DNA of 64,000 nt from Lachnospiraceae bacterium MC2017 (GTDB taxonomy: Bacteria > Bacillota > Clostridia > Lachnospirales > Lachnospiraceae): the NCBI GenBank assembly GCA_000701625.1, contig JNJK01000009.1, positions 101,980 to 165,979 of the forward strand, in the 5' to 3' direction. The translations under genes and the position numbers were made by a program. The notes beneath the pieces are model-generated. The model saw nothing but the letters and a program-made list of their open reading frames with translations. It did no database searches and had not been told where the DNA came from. This document shows, in pieces, positions 1 through 8,034 of the stretch. Position 1 is the stretch's first letter. Each line of letters starts with the position of its first letter.

Positions 1-126
1 CTTTTCTTCTACTGCTTTTGCCGGCTGTTCCGCTGCTTCTGCATGATTTACCGGTATTCCGGTGAATATCAGTGCTGTCGAAAGTACTAATGCCGCAAAA
101 GTTTTGTCATATTTTCTCTTTTTCAT
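1..126 (-). CDS. N-terminal fragment of a secreted protein
   Basis: Only the first 42 codons lie in the window; the gene runs off the left edge. The start is the ATG at 124-126. The fragment reads as a classical signal peptide: a positively charged start (MKKRKYDK), a hydrophobic stretch (roughly residues 9-24), and an Ala-rich cleavage region (AEAAEQ) followed by a Lys/Glu/Ala-rich mature start. The product is therefore probably exported, but its family cannot be told. It is transcribed divergently from the TetR gene and shares its control region, so it is the most likely TetR target. The -10 lies only a few bases upstream of this ATG, so the leader is nearly absent or translation starts slightly later. 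Confidence 0.6.
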   Translation of the reverse strand, partial: MKKRKYDKTFAALVLSTALIFTGIPVNHAEAAEQPAKAVEEK

Positions 127-132
127 AATCTC

Positions 133-196
133 ATTATACAACATCGTGATTTTTATTCAACAGTGTGTTGATTTACCAACCGAGATGTATTATAAT
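133..196. promoter_or_regulatory. divergent promoters with a shared TetR-type operator
   Basis: Minus strand: -35 TTGAAT (155-160), 16-base spacer, -10 TATAAT (133-138), reading into the secreted-protein gene. Plus strand: -35 TTGATT (168-173), 17-base spacer, -10 TATAAT (191-196), reading into the TetR gene. A perfect inverted repeat TCAACA-GTG-TGTTGA (157-171) overlaps both -35 boxes. One bound dimer could shut off both promoters, the usual arrangement for an autoregulated TetR family repressor. Confidence 0.65.
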
Positions 197-257
197 GTCA
201 TTCGGACAGGATGGCAATAGTCCTGCAGAAATTTTTTTATATTTAGGGTGATAGCTT

Positions 258-839
258 ATGAGAATGTCTGAAGTAAAAATGGATCGAAGAATCCGCAAAA
301 CAAAGAGTCTTTTGTGGCACGGCCTTGCCGCACTGATGATGGAAAGGGATATTCAGGATATTTCTGTTAAGAGACTGACAGAATACGTCGATCTGAACCG
401 CAGCACTTTTTATATCCATTACAAAGATATAAACCAACTGCTTGATTCCATTGAAAACGAACTGATGGAAGAATTTCGCGAGATCATTTCTCACAACATA
501 GATATTTCAAATCTCTACGAGTCTAATCTACAGCTTTTGCACGACCTGTACAGAGATCTTTTGCTTAATCGCGAGATTATAAGTGCTCTGCTTGGTCCTC
601 ATGGAGATTTTCAGTTTATTAAGAAATTAAAACAGATCCTTACAGAAAGAATCGAAGAAATAGGAAAAGCTCTAAACTATTCCGAAGAGGTTCTGGCCTA
701 CTATTCTGCTTTTTGCTTTACAGGATGCGTAGGTATAATACAGCAATGGATAGAAACGGATTTTGAACAAAGTCCTGAGCACATTGCAGATATTACAAAC
801 CGCTTCATGATCCATGGAATGGATGCGATACTTCATTAA
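258..839 (+). CDS. TetR/AcrR family transcriptional regulator
   Basis: A 193-aa one-component repressor. Residues about 10-55 form the TetR helix-turn-helix (motif ending in LNRSTFYIHYKD), and the rest is a helical ligand-binding and dimerisation domain of the kind found in regulators with a TetR_C_33-like C-terminus. The length is normal for the family. Start: ATG at 258 preceded by AGGG at 245-248. The ligand is unknown. It is divergent from a secreted-protein gene, and a palindrome between the two promoters is the obvious binding site. Autoregulation is inferred from that arrangement. It is followed by a hairpin at 854-891. Confidence 0.88.
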   Translation: MRMSEVKMDRRIRKTKSLLWHGLAALMMERDIQDISVKRLTEYVDLNRSTFYIHYKDINQLLDSIENELMEEFREIISHNIDISNLYESNLQLLHDLYRDLLLNREIISALLGPHGDFQFIKKLKQILTERIEEIGKALNYSEEVLAYYSAFCFTGCVGIIQQWIETDFEQSPEHIADITNRFMIHGMDAILH

Positions 840-853
840 ATACAAAATGCCAC

Positions 854-891
854 CAGGGGATGCCGCACTATTTATAGTACGGCATCCCCTG
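854..891. terminator. hairpin between convergent genes
   Basis: A 17-bp stem (CAGGGGATGCCG..., one mismatch) with a 4-base loop, placed 15 bases after the TetR stop and 64 bases from the end of the convergent lipoprotein gene. There is no good T-run on the plus strand; on the minus strand the stem is followed by a T-rich stretch. Probably a bidirectional terminator. Confidence 0.5.
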
Positions 892-954
892 ATATTATGA
901 TGTAAGTGTCAAAAATCCTTTTGCCCCTTACTAATGACTATATATTCAGTTCTG

Positions 955-1683
955 TTATTCAGTAGTTTCCTCTGATGTTTCTTCCGAGCTGGTGTCTTCT
1001 GAATCGTCTGCGCTCTGCTCATCAGGTTTTCCTGGAGCTTTATTATCATCTATAGAAATTGAAAGCACTTCATTATCATCATTATAAGTGATAACTACCA
1101 TTGTACCTTCTTCTAAATTTTCTGCAGAACAATCCTTATATTCCGTAGAGCTTGTAAGTGTCAGTTCCAGAGTTTCTCCGCTCGGAGTTTCGCCTGATGG
1201 TGCTTCGCCATCCTTCTGATCCTGACCTCCGCCGGGCTGCCCGCCCTTGTCGCCTCCTTTACCTCCTTCAGGAGCCTTTCCTCCAAGTGCTCCTCCGGAT
1301 GGTGCCTCCCCTGACGGCGCCTGACCAGACGGTGCTTCTCCCGATGGTGCTTCACCAGACGGTGCTCCTCCGTTTCCGCCAGCTCCAGGGCCGCCCTGAC
1401 CACCCATAGCTGCAAAAGCTTCTACCGTGAGTTTCTCACCATCTATAGACGTAATCTTTGCATGTACCTCAGTTCCGTCAGCTTTTTCTTCCGGTGCATC
1501 TGTACCGGGTTCCCCCGCAGGAGCATCTGACGGCGCATCTGACGGCACCTCTGCAGACATTTCTGATGTCGGTGTTTCCGCTGCCGCAGAAGAACTTCCA
1601 CAGCCTGCCATTGCAAGTGAAAGCACCACAGCCGCTATGATCGCTGCAACTCTTTTACAAACCTTCTGATTTCTACTTTTCAT
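955..1683 (-). CDS. Gly/Pro-rich repeat lipoprotein
   Basis: A 242-aa putative lipoprotein of unknown function. The start is the ATG at 1681-1683, which has GAGAGG just upstream and begins with a basic lipoprotein signal ending in the lipobox LAMAGC. An acidic Ala/Pro/Glu region follows, then a short domain mentioning ITSIDGEKLTVEAF, then a low-complexity block of about 60 residues built on GEAPSG and GG units. The C-terminal domain (LTLTSSTEYKDC... to ...VLSISIDD) resembles the small beta domains found after such repeats in clostridial secreted proteins. The tail is Ser/Glu/Thr-rich. Cell-surface location is inferred from the lipobox. Confidence 0.75.
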   Translation of the reverse strand: MKSRNQKVCKRVAAIIAAVVLSLAMAGCGSSSAAAETPTSEMSAEVPSDAPSDAPAGEPGTDAPEEKADGTEVHAKITSIDGEKLTVEAFAAMGGQGGPGAGGNGGAPSGEAPSGEAPSGQAPSGEAPSGGALGGKAPEGGKGGDKGGQPGGGQDQKDGEAPSGETPSGETLELTLTSSTEYKDCSAENLEEGTMVVITYNDDNEVLSISIDDNKAPGKPDEQSADDSEDTSSEETSEETTE

Positions 1684-1830
1684 AATCAATCCTCTCATTT
1701 CTGACAGATTCTCTGTCATCAAAATTTCATTTCTTAATAAGATAGATTGTAATATGTTCATTTGAAAACTTTTTGATGAGACTGTGAAATAAAAGCGTTC
1801 GGAAACTTAATCAGACATTAAAGACACTGG

Positions 1831-1862
1831 CAAAAAGGCTGATCCTTACCGGATCAGCCTTT
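1831..1862 (-). terminator. rho-independent terminator of the symporter gene
   Basis: A perfect 12-bp stem (AAAGGCTGATCC) with a 5-base loop; on the minus strand it is followed by TTTTT. It lies 13 bases after the symporter stop codon. Confidence 0.85.
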
Positions 1863-1874
1863 CAAAATCTTTTT

Positions 1875-3311
1875 TTATGCATTTTCTGCCTCGGTACGTC
1901 TCACAACGTCCTCAGCTTTCCCGAAAAAACTTTTCACTTCCTTTGCCGCCACTCCGCTAAGTGCGATCAACGCAACGAGATTTGGAAGGGCCATAAGTCC
2001 ATTAACGATATCTGCGATAGTCCATACTGCACTTACAGTCATGTACGGGCCAAAGAATACACATACAATATAGATCCATCTGTAGGACTTTACTATTTTC
2101 TGATTGTCATTTGTCAAATACTCAAGACATCTCTCGGAATAGTAGTCCCATCCAAGTATCGTAGTAAAAGCAAAGAATACGAGACAGATCATCAGGATAA
2201 AAGCAGAAACCTGAGCCGGAAGCGGTAATCCCTCCTGAAATGCCCTTGTAGTAACAGCTGCTCCCTCAAGTCCCTGGTTCCAGGAACCTGTTATAACGAT
2301 GCACAGACCTGTCATTGTACAAATGATAAGAGTATCTATTACAGTTCCAAGCATGGAAACAAGTCCCTGCTCTACAGGCTCATCAACCTTTGCTGCAGCT
2401 GCCGCGATAGGCGCTGAACCGATACCAGCCTCATTACTGAAAATACCTCGTGCGATACCCTTCTGCATAGCTATCATCATTGCCCCCAACGCACCGCCGG
2501 AAACGGCACGAAGTCCGAAAGCACCAGTTATTATCTCAGAAAGAGCGCCCGGGATCTTTGTAATATTAAGGAGCAGGATAATAACACCACATACCACATA
2601 AAGAATTGCCATAAACGGTACTACAACCTGTGCAACCTTTGATATTCTCTTCAGTCCACCGATAAGCACCAGAGCTACACAAGCTGTAAGTAGCAGACCA
2701 GATATTACTACACTCCATGAATACTCACGTCCGAAAAGACTAACTGCATTTACAGTCTCAGGATCAAAAAAGCCCTTTACAGCACTTGTGATACCGTTTA
2801 TCTGTGTAAAGGTTCCGATACCGAAAAGGCCTACCATTACACCAAAAACCGCAAAAATCTTTGCAAGCCATGACCACTGTTTTCCCATTCCCTTTTCAAT
2901 GTAGTAAAAAGGACCTCCTATAATATGACCATCCTCTGCTACAGAACGGAACTTGATCGCAAGCATGCACTCTGTAAACTTGGTTGCAGTTCCTACGAGA
3001 GCAGCGATCCACATCCAGAACATGGCACCAGGTCCGCCTGCAACGATAGCTGTAGCGACACCTACTATATTTCCTGTTCCAATTGTCGCAGACAGTGCTG
3101 TACAAAGAGCAGCAAAGCTGGAAACCTCTCCTGTTTCTCCGCTCTGATCATTCTTAAACATTAATTTAAATGCCATCAGAAGCTTTGAAAATTGTAGTCC
3201 TCTCAATCGAACCGTGAGCATGAGACCTGTAAAAAGTATCAGAACGATAAGCGGCACGCCCCACACAAAGTCATCAATTGCGCCAAGGACATTGTTAATA
3301 GTATCCAGCAT
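1875..3311 (-). CDS. sodium:alanine/glycine symporter (AGCS family)
   Basis: A 478-aa polytopic membrane protein that matches the alanine/glycine:cation symporter family (AgcS/AlsT/DagA), which imports small neutral amino acids with sodium. Signs are about ten hydrophobic segments, the family block GTGNIVGVATAI near residue 100 and the GIGSAPIAAAAA region near residue 310. The start is ATG at 3309-3311 with AAGGAG upstream; longer in-frame starts lack a ribosome site and would add a Cys-rich tail foreign to the family. It is a monocistronic unit with its own promoter (3397-3425) and terminator. A palindrome in its leader suggests specific control. The substrate is not determinable from sequence. 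Confidence 0.9.
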   Translation of the reverse strand: MLDTINNVLGAIDDFVWGVPLIVLILFTGLMLTVRLRGLQFSKLLMAFKLMFKNDQSGETGEVSSFAALCTALSATIGTGNIVGVATAIVAGGPGAMFWMWIAALVGTATKFTECMLAIKFRSVAEDGHIIGGPFYYIEKGMGKQWSWLAKIFAVFGVMVGLFGIGTFTQINGITSAVKGFFDPETVNAVSLFGREYSWSVVISGLLLTACVALVLIGGLKRISKVAQVVVPFMAILYVVCGVIILLLNITKIPGALSEIITGAFGLRAVSGGALGAMMIAMQKGIARGIFSNEAGIGSAPIAAAAAKVDEPVEQGLVSMLGTVIDTLIICTMTGLCIVITGSWNQGLEGAAVTTRAFQEGLPLPAQVSAFILMICLVFFAFTTILGWDYYSERCLEYLTNDNQKIVKSYRWIYIVCVFFGPYMTVSAVWTIADIVNGLMALPNLVALIALSGVAAKEVKSFFGKAEDVVRRTEAENA

Positions 3312-3360
3312 TTTTTCTTTCTCCTTATCAAGCTTAGTTATAAACCAGCAGTCCGTACAT

Positions 3361-3425
3361 TGCGGACAACTGTCCGCACACGTTGAACTAAGCAACATTT
3401 TACTTATGTAAAGTGATAAAGTCAA
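3361..3425 (-). promoter_or_regulatory. symporter promoter and leader palindrome
   Basis: Minus strand -35 TTGACT (3420-3425), 17-base spacer, -10 TAAAAT (3397-3402). About 20 bases downstream of the -10 lies the perfect inverted repeat TGCGGACA-AC-TGTCCGCA (3361-3378), followed by another CGGAC half-site. It has no T-run, so an operator is more likely than a terminator. Confidence 0.6.
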
Positions 3426-3437
3426 GTAAAAAACATC

Positions 3438-3472
3438 AAAAAAAGAATCCGGTAAATCCGGATTCTTTTTTT
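3438..3472 (-). terminator. hisC terminator
   Basis: Stem AAGAATCC/GGATTCTT with flanking A and T runs, overlapping the hisC stop codon. It belongs to a near-identical set found also at 21489 and 61211. Confidence 0.8.
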
Positions 3473-4538
3473 ATGGAAGCATTGATCTCAGTGTCTCAAT
3501 AAATTTCTGCATTTCTTCATCAGTTCCGATGGAAATACGGAGATAGTTTTTAAGTGTCGGTTTATCAAAGAACCTTACAAAAATATCATTTTTCTTAAGT
3601 CCTTCAAATATAAGTTTCATAGAACCGTCCCGCTCCAGTACAGCCGGCGATGACGCAAAGATAAAATTCGTCATCGAATCGCGGAAAGTAAATCCGAGAG
3701 CCTTCAACTGCTCTTTTGTCCACTCACGGGTAGCTATAACACGTGATGTTATTTCTTTGAAATACTCGTCATCTTCAATCGCAGCTTTTCCCGCAGCCAG
3801 AGCCGGCATATTCATGGTATAGGAATTTACAGAAAACTTAACATCATTGAGATACTTGATAGCCTTAGCATCTCCGAAAGCATATCCCACACGAAGTCCC
3901 GCAAGCGCTCTGGACTTTGACATTGTCCTCGTAATAATCACGTTATCGTACTTGGAAATAAGAGGTATCGCTGTCTCACCGCCAAAATCTATATATGCTT
4001 CATCAACTATAACGATAGATTCCGGATTTGCCTTAACAATCCTCTCAATAGTATCAAGACTCTCAAGTACTCCTGTCGGCGCATTCGGGTTAGCGATCAC
4101 AACGCCGCCGTTTTCTCGTCCGATATAGTCTTCCGGATCAAGAGAAAAATCCTTCTTAAGAGGGATCTGTTCATAAGGTATCCTGTAGACATCCGCCCAA
4201 ACATCATAAAACGAATAGGTAATATCAGGAAATATCACCGGCTTATCTCCTGCAAAGAATGTAAGAAAGCACATAGAAAGTACGTCATCTGATCCTACCC
4301 CGACAAAAACCTGATCATCCTTAAGCCCATAATACTTTGCGATCGAATGAACCAGTTCCTCACATACAGGGTCAGGGTAACGTCGTAATGCTTCTGCATC
4401 AAATTCATGCAGCACCTTTTCTACTGCCGGTGAAGGCGGATAAGGACACTCATTTGTATTAAGCTTAATAACCTTACGCTGAGGCTGCTCTCCCGGCGTA
4501 TAAGGCACACATTTCCGGATGTTCTTTTCGTAACTCAT
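3471..4538 (-). CDS. hisC: histidinol-phosphate aminotransferase
   Basis: A 355-aa fold-type I PLP aminotransferase that converts imidazole-acetol phosphate and glutamate to histidinol phosphate in histidine synthesis. Visible motifs: NPNAPTG (150-156), the D179-x-x-Y182 cofactor pair, the PLP lysine K208 in TMSKSRALAGLR, and the C-terminal substrate arginine region (YLRISIG). Start: ATG at 4536-4538 with GAAAGGA upstream; a TTG 18 bases earlier is less likely. It follows another aminotransferase by 11 bases and no other his genes are nearby. A related role, such as aromatic or phenylalanine transamination, which HisC-like enzymes can perform, cannot be excluded. Confidence 0.9.
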   Translation of the reverse strand: MSYEKNIRKCVPYTPGEQPQRKVIKLNTNECPYPPSPAVEKVLHEFDAEALRRYPDPVCEELVHSIAKYYGLKDDQVFVGVGSDDVLSMCFLTFFAGDKPVIFPDITYSFYDVWADVYRIPYEQIPLKKDFSLDPEDYIGRENGGVVIANPNAPTGVLESLDTIERIVKANPESIVIVDEAYIDFGGETAIPLISKYDNVIITRTMSKSRALAGLRVGYAFGDAKAIKYLNDVKFSVNSYTMNMPALAAGKAAIEDDEYFKEITSRVIATREWTKEQLKALGFTFRDSMTNFIFASSPAVLERDGSMKLIFEGLKKNDIFVRFFDKPTLKNYLRISIGTDEEMQKFIETLRSMLP

Positions 4539-4549
4539 TTTTATTCCTT

Positions 4550-5740
4550 TCAGCAAAGCCCATAATGTTCTGCAAGTCTCTTAAATCCCGGAAGGGAGTT
4601 GACAATCGTATCGCGTGCTACACAGTAAGAAATCCTTACATATCCCGGGCCTGCAAAGGATGAACCTGGAACGATGAGGATATGCTCTTTCTTAGCTTCT
4701 GCTACAAATTCCTTTTCATCAGAAACAGGACTCTTCATAAACAGGTAAAATGCTCCCTGTGGCTCTATACAGGTAAATCCGGCTTCCGTAAGTCCTTTAT
4801 AAAGAATATCTCGATTTGCCTTATAAAAATCAATATCTGCCTTTTCATCCAGACATTCCGCCACTACCTTTTGGAATAGCGACGGAGCATTAACGCAGCC
4901 GATAACACGGTTTGCTATTGTAATGGCTGTAAAGAGTTCTCCACTGGGATCTGCTTCTGTAGGTACTACCAGATAACCTATCCTCTCTCCAGGCAAAGAC
5001 AATGTTTTGGAAAAAGAGTAGCATACGATAGTATGATCATAATACTTTGTCACATACGGAACTTCATCTCCATTGTAGACAAGCTCTCTATAGGGTTCAT
5101 CAGAGATCAGAAAAATCTCGATCCCAAGTTCTTTCTGCTTCTTTTCAAGAACCTCTGCTATTTTTTTAATTGTTTCTTCGGAATAAATAACACCGGTAGG
5201 ATTATTCGGTGTGTTGATGATGAGTGCTCTGGTGCGGCTTGTAATGCTTCGTTCAAGTGCTTCCACATCAGGCATAAATGTACTTGTATCAGGATCTATG
5301 GCACGTAACTCTGCATCATAGTTTGCCACATAGTTTTTGTACTCTACGAAATAAGGAGCAAAGGTCAGTACCTCATCTCCAGGATTTAGAATTGCTTTTA
5401 ATGCACAGTTAAGGCCTGCAGCAGCCCCTACCGTCATCATGATATTATTTTCATCAAAAGATGTTCCAAACCGTTTATTTATGGATGCAGCAATCTTTTC
5501 ACGAACTTCAGGATAACCTGCATTATTCATATATCCGTGAATGATAACCGGGTCTTCTGATTCCAACAGCTTTGCAACTGCTTCTCTGACTCTTTCCGGT
5601 GCGGGAACATTGGGATTTCCCAAAGAAAAGTCATAGACATTTTCTTTTCCGTACTTTTCTGCCATGATCTTTCCTTCTTCAAACATCTGGCGTATCACGG
5701 AATTGTTGTTTACAAGGCCCTTCATCTTTTCAGATATCAT
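4550..5740 (-). CDS. PLP-dependent aminotransferase (AspC-like, class I/II)
   Basis: A 396-aa fold-type I aminotransferase related to aspartate and aromatic aminotransferases. Motifs: GAAAGLNCAL cofactor loop (105-114), NNPTG (179-183), D214-x-x-Y217, the PLP lysine K245 in SFSKTLSLPGER, and the carboxylate-binding arginine near the end (YVRISYC). Start: the ATG at 5740 has AAAGGA 11 bases upstream. An ATG at 5752 is too close to that site, and a GTG at 5770 has none. It lies 51 bases after the signal peptidase gene and 11 bases before hisC, so the three are probably one operon. The amino acid specificity is not readable from sequence. Confidence 0.88.
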   Translation of the reverse strand: MISEKMKGLVNNNSVIRQMFEEGKIMAEKYGKENVYDFSLGNPNVPAPERVREAVAKLLESEDPVIIHGYMNNAGYPEVREKIAASINKRFGTSFDENNIMMTVGAAAGLNCALKAILNPGDEVLTFAPYFVEYKNYVANYDAELRAIDPDTSTFMPDVEALERSITSRTRALIINTPNNPTGVIYSEETIKKIAEVLEKKQKELGIEIFLISDEPYRELVYNGDEVPYVTKYYDHTIVCYSFSKTLSLPGERIGYLVVPTEADPSGELFTAITIANRVIGCVNAPSLFQKVVAECLDEKADIDFYKANRDILYKGLTEAGFTCIEPQGAFYLFMKSPVSDEKEFVAEAKKEHILIVPGSSFAGPGYVRISYCVARDTIVNSLPGFKRLAEHYGLC

Positions 5741-5791
5741 TTCCAACTGCATCCTTTCGTTTTTTGTCACGATAACGCAACGTCATTACAA

Positions 5792-6343
5792 TTAATAGTC
5801 CAGCTTTTTGATCCCCGGCCAATAACGGAGTACTGCTTTTCCGACGATTTTTTCTTCGCTGAGATATGTGTTATTCCAAAAACGGGAATCAGCTGAATTA
5901 TTTCTGTTATCTCCGAGCATAAAATAATGTCCCTCGGGAACCTCATACGGGCCATAATCACCCTCTGTCTGCACTGTAAGATATGGTTCATCCAGCTCTT
6001 CGCCGTTTATAAATACCTTTCCATCCCGGATATTTACCGTTTCTCCCGGCATTCCGACTATCCTCTTAATATAAAGGATACTTTCGTCATCGGGGAACCG
6101 GAATATTATGATATCTCCACGCTGCGGTTTATCTGCGATATAAGCGAGACGCAGACCTATAACTCTGTCATTGGTCATGATCGTCTTTTCCATTGAGGAA
6201 CTTGGTACAGTTGCATTTACAATAATAAAGTTGTTAATAAAAAATGAAACGAGCACAGCAACCAAGATTACCAGTACCCATTCCACTATCTCTTTGACAA
6301 CTTTTTCATAATTATTTTTACGCTTATTTATATCGAAATTCAT
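5792..6343 (-). CDS. lepB: type I signal peptidase
   Basis: A 183-aa membrane serine protease that removes signal peptides from Sec-exported proteins. One N-terminal transmembrane segment (about 19-42) is followed by the catalytic box PSSSM with nucleophile S50, the general base K93 in YIKRIVGMPGE, and the C-terminal box GDNRNNSADSR. The length is typical of Gram-positive SipS-type enzymes. The start MNFDINKR is chosen because AAAAGGAAA lies 9-10 bases upstream; the in-frame ATGs at 6364 and further upstream lack a good site. It is first in a likely operon with two aminotransferases and divergent from the MBOAT gene. Confidence 0.95.
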   Translation of the reverse strand: MNFDINKRKNNYEKVVKEIVEWVLVILVAVLVSFFINNFIIVNATVPSSSMEKTIMTNDRVIGLRLAYIADKPQRGDIIIFRFPDDESILYIKRIVGMPGETVNIRDGKVFINGEELDEPYLTVQTEGDYGPYEVPEGHYFMLGDNRNNSADSRFWNNTYLSEEKIVGKAVLRYWPGIKKLDY

Positions 6344-6486
6344 CTGTGTTTTTTCCTTTTCCATTTTATTAGTAACCGGACACAGCCGATCCGCAAGTAC
6401 CCGCTGCAAAAAAATGCATAGTTACTATCCTTAGAATTTTACCGCAAGACATGATTTTTAACAAGTATTACCATTCACTCTGACGA

Positions 6487-6522
6487 CTGTCAATTGACAG
6501 TGCAATAGGGATACTGTAAAAT
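6487..6522 (+). promoter_or_regulatory. MBOAT promoter with a palindromic -35
   Basis: -35 TTGACA (6494-6499), 17-base spacer, -10 TAAAAT (6517-6522). The -35 is half of the perfect 14-bp palindrome CTGTCAATTGACAG (6487-6500). The mirror TTGACA on the minus strand is 17 bases from a weak -10 (TAATAC) facing lepB, so the palindrome could serve both directions or bind a repressor. Confidence 0.65.
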
Positions 6523-6571
6523 TGTTTGGATTCTGAAAAACAACTGTTTATGCGGTTTCTGGGAGATTTTC

Positions 6572-8011
6572 ATGCTCTTTAATTCAATATCATTTGTAAT
6601 TTTCTTTCCCATTGTCGTTATGGCATATTTCTTTATGCCGGTAAAGCTGCGAATGGGATGGCTATTAATAACAAGTTATTTTTATTATATGTGTCAGGGG
6701 CCTGTATACGCACTGCTCCTATTATGTTCAACTCTTATAACCTATACCGCCGGACTGATCATCGGACGGTTCAATACTGATATTTCTGCAAAAAAGCTGA
6801 CCATTTTTTCAGCAGTGTTCCTAAATCTCGGTCTTCTTTTTTACTTTAAGTATTTCAATTTCTTTATGGACAATATCGGGGTCGATCCGGGCTTCAGAGT
6901 AGTACTGCCTGTAGGAATATCTTTCTATGTTTTTCAGGCCATCGGCTATATTGCAGATGTTTACCGTGGAAAGATCATGCCAGAAAAGAATCCTGTGCGC
7001 TACGTTCTATTTGTGTCGTTTTTCCCTCAGATCCTCGCCGGTCCCATTGGACGTGCTCCGGAACTCCTTCCGCAGTTTGATGAGATCCACACATTTGACT
7101 ATGACAGGGTACGACACGGTATGCTCCGTATGCTCTGGGGTTATTTCTTAAAACTCGTGATAGCATCAAGACTTTCGATTGCTGTAGAACTGATCTTCAA
7201 TAATTATTCGTCCTGCTCAGGATGGCAGCTTTTCCTCGGTGCATCCGCGTACTCTTTCCAGATTTACTGTGATTTTGCGAGCTATTCCATACTGGCTCTC
7301 GGTGCTGCGGAAATACTTGGTTTCCGCCTTACTGAAAATTTCCGTCAGCCGTTCTTTGCCCTGTCTCTTGCAGAGCTATGGAGACGCTGGCACATATCGC
7401 TTATGAACTGGTTTAGGGACTATGTATATATTCCGCTCGGAGGAAGCAGGAAGGGAACGATACGAAAGTATCTGAATACTCTTATCGTCTTTACTCTTTC
7501 CGGACTATGGCATGGTGCTGCATGGACTTATGTACTCTGGGGTTTTCTATCCGGCGCACTGCAGGTTATCGGTACGATCACAAAACCTGCCCGTATCCGT
7601 CTGATTTCCAGATTTCCTCTGAAATCCGGAGCTGCCCATCACATTCATGTTTTTTTACAACAGGTAATCACATTCCTGCTATTTACTTTCACAGTTGTGT
7701 TTTTCAAAGCTTCCGATATACCGACAGCTTTAGGCATTCTACGCGGTATCTTCACGGATTTCCGTTTTTCAGACATCCTCAGCCGGCAGATTTTCCAGAT
7801 CGGTCTCGGAACCAAAAATCTTTTGATCGTCCTTACAATGCTCGCAGTGCTCTTTATTATTGACACTGTTAATGAGAAAACAGGTGACGCAGCAGCAGCT
7901 CTTTTCCGTCAGAAATGGTTTATACGCTGGGGAACCTATTATTTCTTTGTGATCATGATACTCAGCAGCGCTAATATCGGTGCTGCACAGTTTATTTACT
8001 TTAATTTCTGA
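6572..8011 (+). CDS. MBOAT family O-acyltransferase (AlgI/DltB-like)
   Basis: A 479-aa polytopic membrane protein of the membrane-bound O-acyltransferase family, which moves acyl groups, usually acetyl, across the membrane to extracellular polysaccharides or lipids. Signs are about ten hydrophobic segments, the block RRWHISL (271-277) followed by WFRDYVYIPLGGSR, and the invariant histidine H314 in SGLWHGAAW. Start: ATG at 6572 with GGGAG upstream. It is followed 23 bases later by an SGNH-like partner, the same pairing as algI/algJ and dltB/dltD. The acceptor is unknown. A related pair lies at 18313-20891 in the opposite direction. Confidence 0.93.
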   Translation: MLFNSISFVIFFPIVVMAYFFMPVKLRMGWLLITSYFYYMCQGPVYALLLLCSTLITYTAGLIIGRFNTDISAKKLTIFSAVFLNLGLLFYFKYFNFFMDNIGVDPGFRVVLPVGISFYVFQAIGYIADVYRGKIMPEKNPVRYVLFVSFFPQILAGPIGRAPELLPQFDEIHTFDYDRVRHGMLRMLWGYFLKLVIASRLSIAVELIFNNYSSCSGWQLFLGASAYSFQIYCDFASYSILALGAAEILGFRLTENFRQPFFALSLAELWRRWHISLMNWFRDYVYIPLGGSRKGTIRKYLNTLIVFTLSGLWHGAAWTYVLWGFLSGALQVIGTITKPARIRLISRFPLKSGAAHHIHVFLQQVITFLLFTFTVVFFKASDIPTALGILRGIFTDFRFSDILSRQIFQIGLGTKNLLIVLTMLAVLFIIDTVNEKTGDAAAALFRQKWFIRWGTYYFFVIMILSSANIGAAQFIYFNF

Positions 8012-8034
8012 CCTGATGGAGAACTGAAATATAA

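Noticed and set aside
1161..1415. Arg/His-rich frame inside the Gly/Pro lipoprotein
   Set aside because: Shadow of the GEAPSG repeat; no start signal of its own.
3845..4128. Plus-strand frame antisense to hisC
   Set aside because: No ribosome site or promoter; hisC on the other strand is clear.
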